Shown here: positions 58,789 to 64,000 of the stretch, piece by piece
How the letters are laid out: every line of letters begins with the position of its first letter
Position numbering within the stretch: the first letter of the stretch is position 1
Origin: Excoecaria cochinchinensis
Taxonomy: Eukaryota > Streptophyta > Magnoliopsida > Malpighiales > Euphorbiaceae
DNA: 64,000 bases
Reading direction: 5' to 3'
Assembly: GCA_947683425.1 (NCBI GenBank)
Contig: CANTUQ010000051.1
Coordinates: 1,116,001 to 1,180,000, forward strand
Notes under the pieces: generated by a model
Database searches by the model: none
What the model was told of the DNA's origin: nothing
Seen by the model: the letters and a program-made list of their open reading frames with translations, nothing else
Program-made: the position numbers and the translations under genes

Positions 58789-59558
58789 CTGAAAAAAATT
58801 AGATTGTTAGGATGATGCATGAATGACATATACAATGCATGATAGTGAGCTATGCAACATTTACAATCACATGCAAGCAAGTAGAGCCTTCCAACCTTAT
58901 TACTCCCACACACGAGGTAATGCGGTCTCTTTCCTAGGTGGGCTTGATCCATGGGTTAGCGGGGAACCCAATGGATGCGTATGGTGCTCGGTGGAAAACC
59001 GGCATCATAACATCTCTTATCTAATGTGCAAGCAGATGGGTTATGATCATTATGTATTCAGGCAGCCCGAACAAGTTGACATGGGCCTATCGGGGCATGA
59101 AAGCCTTTGATTAGGTGACCAATCAGATTATTTGGGTTTGTCCAATACAAAATGATCCATATAGCAAGCAAGGTATTACGGTTCATATCACCTAAGGGAA
59201 GTATCTATTGCCATTATATGAGCTTTGGTCAAAGGGTGGTGTTACTTTAGGGCTACCCAAGCATGATCCCTGCCGACGGGTCTAGCTCATCACGAGCGTA
59301 ACGACCGATCGGGTCACCATTTTGATATACCATTAAGGTACGAGGCTTGGGCTGGTGATTATCCTTAACACTTCCCCAAATTGAGTGAAAATGGGGTCGC
59401 GCTTCGGGAACGCACCGGGGCTAAAAGAGGGACCAAACTAGCATAGATCTAAGGCTCTAATGAGATGCAATGCAGTTTTGAAAGAAGATAAAATTTTTAA
59501 ATTAAAACTCAATTATGATTTTTAATCAAGGTACTTTCGAATTGAAGTCTCGAGTACG
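58789..59558 (-). other. 5' leader of element A
   Basis: About 770 bp without ORF, homologous to 44692-45439. Its gag end reads TAATTTTTTTCAG on the minus strand. Confidence 0.75.
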
Positions 59559-59577
59559 TCCCCAGTGGAGTCGCCAC
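59559..59577 (-). other. Primer binding site of element A (tRNA-Arg type)
   Basis: The minus strand reads GTGGCGACTCCACTGGGGAC next to the LTR, a better fit to tRNA-Arg than the D copy. Confidence 0.8.
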
Positions 59578-62564
59578 TGTGACGCGCGCCGGATCCCCGC
59601 GGCCGCCCGCTCGACCGCCCGCACGTGGGCGATCGGGGCATTTGTGGGTCCGTCAACAGCTTGCGATAAATCGCAAGTGCGTCTATGTTGGGCAACAAGG
59701 AGGTTTCATGGAGTCGCCACCCAATAGAACATTGGGAAAGTTTATCTCGCCTCGGAGAGCCTAAGACTTGCACATTTTATCCATATTGGGCCATGAGGCC
59801 TAGGATTAACGTCTAATTCTCGTGACACAAGAGGTGTCTTGGAGGATAACCTCTAGCCTCTTGAGCCCAAAGACCAGAGCAGGGTTCGGGACTTCTCATT
59901 TATTCGTACCTTGATTAATATTATAATTAAGTTTTGAATTCATTGTTTCATCAACTTTCCACACAATGCAATTTAAATTAAAGGCGCAATCATTCATATC
60001 AAAAGCGGTAAATGTAAGCAAAATCCAAAATAAAGCATTTAAAAATAAATTACAATAACACTAGGAGCGGAATACAACTCCCATTTATAAAAGTGAAATA
60101 CATGCATAAAACGGGTTATTCATTGATAGTGAGAACATTGGTCCTCGCATGCATATTTATTATGAAACAATTTTTATGTGATGATTTATTTGGGTATGAA
60201 AAACTAGGACATTGGTCCCCTTTTATTTAGAAAAAGAAACCAAGTTAATTAATAGAAACGTTTTTGTGATTTTCTTTTTAGCGTGCCTAAATGAAGAATT
60301 TTACAAGAAAATTATATGGCAAAATTAAATAAAATATTACAAATAAAGAAAATAAATATGTGAACCAAACGAGCCTTTTTGGACCTCCCGATGTGCTCGC
60401 AAAAAAAACGCCCAAGCGAAAAAAGGAGTTTAGACATAAAAACAAAATACAATTAAAACAATGTTAGTGATTAAATCAATTATTAAACATACAAAATAAT
60501 GAATGACAAATTAAAATAAAATAAGATGATATGAAGAGGATGATAATGGGATCAAAAATGTTAACAAACCAAAATAAAATGAGAAACATGGATTATATGT
60601 GATAAATGATTAAATAATGTGATGAAAATAAAATAAAACATGTTACTTAATTAATATATGTAAAAATATGAACATGATGAAAAATGATGAAGATAAACGA
60701 ATCAAAAAATATATAAAACGATAAAGAAAAGAATAATAGATTAAAACAATTAAAGAATGATAAAAACAATTAACTAAACAATATGATTAATGAAATATGT
60801 TCACAAATGATATAAACCATTTTCATGGCAAAAAGATCAATTAAAATGAATTTATTAATTACATGTTAAAAATAATGATGAATTAAAGTGAAATAAATTA
60901 ATTACATGTTAAAAATTAATAAACAATCAATATTTATGTGAATAAAAATCATATCATGTATAAACAATTAAATGGAACCAATATAAAATCAATAAAACAA
61001 ATTGAATAAATTAATACAATAAATAAATCAATAAAAACAATAAAATATACATGAATAAATAAAATGAAATAAAATAGAAATTGAAATGGAGCCAAGAATA
61101 TTTACCCTCAGAATATTGGATTTGATGAAGGAAAAGTGATGATTGATTTTTTTGTTTGATGATTCACAATATTAGAGTGAAATATTATGAAAATGTTGGA
61201 ATTTTATTCCAAGAAACATGAAAATAAAAATGATCAAAAATTCTTTAAGAACAAAGAATTGATATCTTTGCCTAAAGAAATGATTTTGATCAAAAAAAGA
61301 AAAGCTTTTATTGATTAAAATAAAGAAAAATGATTTCAAGAACAATCAATCACTTTGTTCATAACAAAAAAAATGATTGAAGTTTTATCAAATAAAAAAT
61401 TAGATTTTGATGACAAACAATTATTTTATTTGTCTCAAAATCAATTTTTTATCAAAAAGAGATTCAAAACAAAATCAATGAAAAAAAAAAAAAAGTTTTA
61501 TTGAACCCAAAATAAAAGAAGAAAAACAATTTTGAGAACAAATAATTATTCTATTTGTCTCAAAAATTAAATCAAACAACCAAACTTCCTCTAAAAAATA
61601 TGTTTAGAAGAAATTATGTTGAAAAAAGAATGAAACAATTGATTTTCTTTTTGATTTTTGGTTGGGGAAAAAATCTGGAATTTTTGGTGGAAGAAGAAGA
61701 AGAAATCTGGAATTTTTAGGTCTAAAAAATGTGGAGAGGAGAGGAGAAGAGAGGCTACTTTGATTTCATCATAAACTATTTATAGGATAAAATAGGTTGC
61801 CCTAATTTAATTAAGGAAAAAACCTATTTTAACCAAAAATTATTTTATTTTTAATGATAAAATCAAGTTTTATTATTTAATTACCTAAAAAAAATATTTT
61901 AGAATTTAATTTGAAGTCAAAAACCCCAAAAAAATGGGATAAAAAACGGATTTTTGGGTGAAAAAATCGGAAAAAAGGCTGAAAAAGAGGAAAAGGGTAT
62001 CAGACCCTGTACCGACGGCCAGGAGGCCGTCGCCACAGAGGGCACCGCCCGTCGCTATAGAGCGACGGGCACTCACGCGGCGAGGCGCGCGATTCCCGCC
62101 CGAGCTTCGCGCGGGAATCGCGCGAAGAGGCGAGCGGTGCGGCGCGCAGCGCGCAACGCTGCGCGTCGCTTTTTAGCGACGCGCAGTATTGGCGACGCCC
62201 CGCGTCGCTAAATCGCGCCCAGCGCGCTGGGCGCCTGGGCGTCGGCGTGCTGGGCGCCCGCGCGCCTGCGCGCTGCCGCAGGCGCGCTGCCGCGCCCGAC
62301 ACTCGCGGTCCGAAAATTTTTTTATTTTTTTTTTATTTTTTTTCTATTTTTTTAAATTTTAAATTGACTAAAAACACCATAATTTTAAGTCCCCATTTTT
62401 CAAAATTTATTTTTTAAATCTTTTTTTTTTTATTATTTTCTAATTTTCACTCTAAAATGCAAATTTAACGAGAAAATCATCACCTTTAACCTTTTAAGCC
62501 TGTGAAGGCAATTATCATCATTGGGTAACTTCGATCTAGGTTGACTCAGGACCCGGTGTCTACA
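59578..62564 (-). mobile_element. 5' LTR of element A
   Basis: 2987 bp, near-identical to 51402-54410. The 22-bp length difference lies in the GC island near 62250 (a CTGGGCGCC-type unit lost or gained). Confidence 0.95.
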
Positions 62565-63882
62565 CCTGGCGTGCCTTGGGTTCTAGCAATTTTGGGTGGC
62601 ATAGGTTGCAACTTACCCTCTTTCATCAATCTCCTCAATACCCATGACAAAGACCTTCCAAGATTAGAAAAATGCCTCGGGGTAACGTTCGCAGTTGACA
62701 CCTCAGCAGTCTTCCTTGTACCACTGGCGGAACCCGATGGTCTACTAGCCCCCTGGCTAGTGCTATCCCTCCTGGGATAGTTCTCATTACCTACTTTCCT
62801 AACAAGGTACTCTCCCTCGGCCTCAATGGCGATGTCCTTTAGCGACTCCCAATCCTTCAATCCTTTCATTCTTAATCCCTCTCTCAAATACGGGCTCGCA
62901 TTTTTAATGAATAGCCGTATTTGATCTTGAGTATCTGGTTTCCTCTTCATTTCCATCACCCTATTCCTCCACCGAGTTAGATACTCGTGGAAGGACTCAC
63001 CCCCCTTCTGCTGTAACAGCTCCAGGTCCTTCAAGGTCACCTCCATCCTTGTACAGCAGTAATATTGCATCAAAAACTCCTCTGTCAACAAGCCTCAGTC
63101 TTCTTTTGTTCAGCGGTCGAGCCCATGGTACCAATCCACTGCCGGGCTTGTCAAGCTCAAGCAAAAGTACTCAATTTTTTGCTTTTTCGTCAAAGTGGTG
63201 CCCTTTATCACCAGCGCATACTGCTTTATGTGTGCTAGGGGATCAGAAGTACTGTCAAACTTCGGCATTTTAAAGTTCATTGGGACTAGATCCTCTCCTT
63301 CTAACTCTTTATCCTCAGGGTTTACTCCTTGGCCTTTTGTCAACATCCTTGTCATAGCTACAAATTTCTCTTCCATCTTCTTCCAGATGGCCTCTTCAAT
63401 TTGAGGGGCTTTCCCTTTCTCAGACATATGTTCCTCATATTCTTCGTCTTCCCAGTCATCATCTAGCCTTGGGACAGGTCTTCCCCTCTTTGCCCCCGAA
63501 GTAGTAGCTCTTAGGTTCACAAGTGGCGGGCGAGTTTCCTCTCGTGGGTCCTCTATGACCTCTTCCCTTTCATCATTTCTCATAAGAGAAGGTTATGGGT
63601 TCTGTGGGGCCACTTGCTGACCCATTGCGGCTATTATTGCCATCATCCGATTTTCAAACTCTTCCAACCTTCGGCCCACTTCCTCTGCTATCATTGCCCT
63701 GGTGGCCTCTGCCCCTCTCGATGAGTTTACCATTTCTTCGGGTATAGAAAATTGATTTGAAGTGGCGTAACTAGTTTTAGAAAAAGTGCCCGGATACTCT
63801 ACCCTTTCTGGCAATTCGAAGAACAGATTACTGCGTAACCGTCCCCGGGACCCCCTTGTCCACCTAGGCGAATCTATGATGG
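62565..63882 (-). pseudogene. gag of element C, N-terminal two thirds
   Basis: Conserved coding starts at 63882 behind CTTTTCAG; the first Met is at 63733. Stops: TAA near 63593, TGA near 63110 and another TGA a few codons on (Arg and Trp codons in D). 63091-62565 is open with TEEFLMQYY, WRNRVMEMKRK, KGLKDWESL. The knuckle follows after element A at 51401. Same role as gag of A and D. Confidence 0.85.
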
Positions 63883-63916
63883 CTGAAAAGCACTAGGGGT
63901 CAGGATGATGCATGAC

Positions 63917-64000
63917 TGTTGTCATGGCTGGACTTGTACCCTAATAGCATTGACCTAATGTTTTTTTGCATGTGTTTGAATGGAATGTGTAGGATTGGAC
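63917..64000. mobile_element. Possible start of a further inserted element
   Basis: Homology with the leaders of D and A stops at about 63915 and the new sequence starts TGTTGTCATGG. The partner end and a target duplication lie outside the window. Confidence 0.35.

Larger units (their letters stand above)
51402..62564 (-). mobile_element. Element A: non-autonomous Tat element, gag only
   Basis: CCTGG flanks it at 51397-51401 and 62565-62569. The LTRs are 51402-54410 and 59578-62564 and differ at fewer than a dozen bases plus one 22-bp indel, so it is young. The 5.2-kb interior has leader, intact gag, remnants of the gag-pro linker, intron remnants of the antisense gene and a repeat-rich 3' UTR. 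Protease, RT, RNase H, INT and both accessory genes are missing. Confidence 0.95.
1709..63916 (-). mobile_element. Element C: outermost Tat-lineage Ty3/gypsy element, in pieces
   Basis: Its pieces are 1709-5491, 7619-14731, 47584-47860, 50510-51401 and 62565-63916. Each internal break is a nested element with matching 5-bp target duplications, and coding sequence resumes across it. Domain order read right to left is gag with zinc knuckle, protease (DDG), G-patch, RT (YVDD), gRNH, aRNH, INT, two accessory genes, tandem repeats, 3' LTR. A second RNase H before the integrase is diagnostic for Tat. It is inactive: gag and pol carry stops and the first catalytic RT aspartate is replaced by tyrosine. 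The 5' LTR and PBS lie beyond the window. Confidence 0.9.

Overview
This window is a block of plant nuclear heterochromatin made almost entirely of nested LTR retrotransposons. I found no host gene, rRNA, tRNA or CRISPR array. The plant assignment rests on Ty3/gypsy proteins of the Tat lineage (two successive RNase H domains), a tRNA-Arg-type primer site, solo LTRs of 2-4 kb, and AT-rich non-coding DNA with GC-rich palindrome clusters. A eudicot is likely; I cannot name the species.

The outermost unit is 'element C', a Tat element on the minus strand. It covers 1709-63916 in pieces; its 3' LTR is at the left and its 5' LTR lies beyond the right edge. Read 5' to 3' (right to left) it holds gag, a DDG-type protease, a G-patch, RT, gRNH, aRNH and INT, then two extra genes, a tandem-repeat 3' UTR and the 3' LTR. 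Six insertions break it: LTR1 (1-1708, cut by the window), a solo Tat LTR in plus orientation (5492-7618, TSD GGCCC), element D (14732-47583, TSD CATGG), solo LTR5 (47861-50509, TSD GGGAG), element A (51402-62564, TSD CCTGG) and probably another insertion starting at 63917.

Element D is a second, complete but decayed Tat element of the same family. It carries three insertions: solo LTR2 (19915-24088, minus, TSD ACAGG), a LARD-like element with two nearly identical 3930-bp LTRs (26519-35526, TSD AGCCC) and solo LTR4 (39549-42066, TSD TGTCC). Element A is a younger, non-autonomous Tat relative with 3.0-kb LTRs and an intact gag but no protease or pol.

LTR1, LTR2, LTR4, LTR5 and the LARD LTRs form one superfamily. 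The LARD interior suggests a chromovirus (Tekay-like) origin. In the same order they share a 185-204 bp intron-like segment with a lysine-rich micro-ORF, a CG palindrome cluster, a covarying perfect palindrome, and an invariant pair of hairpins about 400 bp before the LTR end.

The two extra genes of the Tat elements sit between pol and the 3' LTR. One is antisense to pol and has a phase-0 intron (DUF7745-like). The other is sense and resembles Athila ORF-1. They are divergent and flank an inverted repeat with a TATATA centre, a candidate two-way promoter. All Tat genes except the gag of element A carry stops or frameshifts. The likely current activity is mobilisation in trans of the LARD and of element A by relatives elsewhere.
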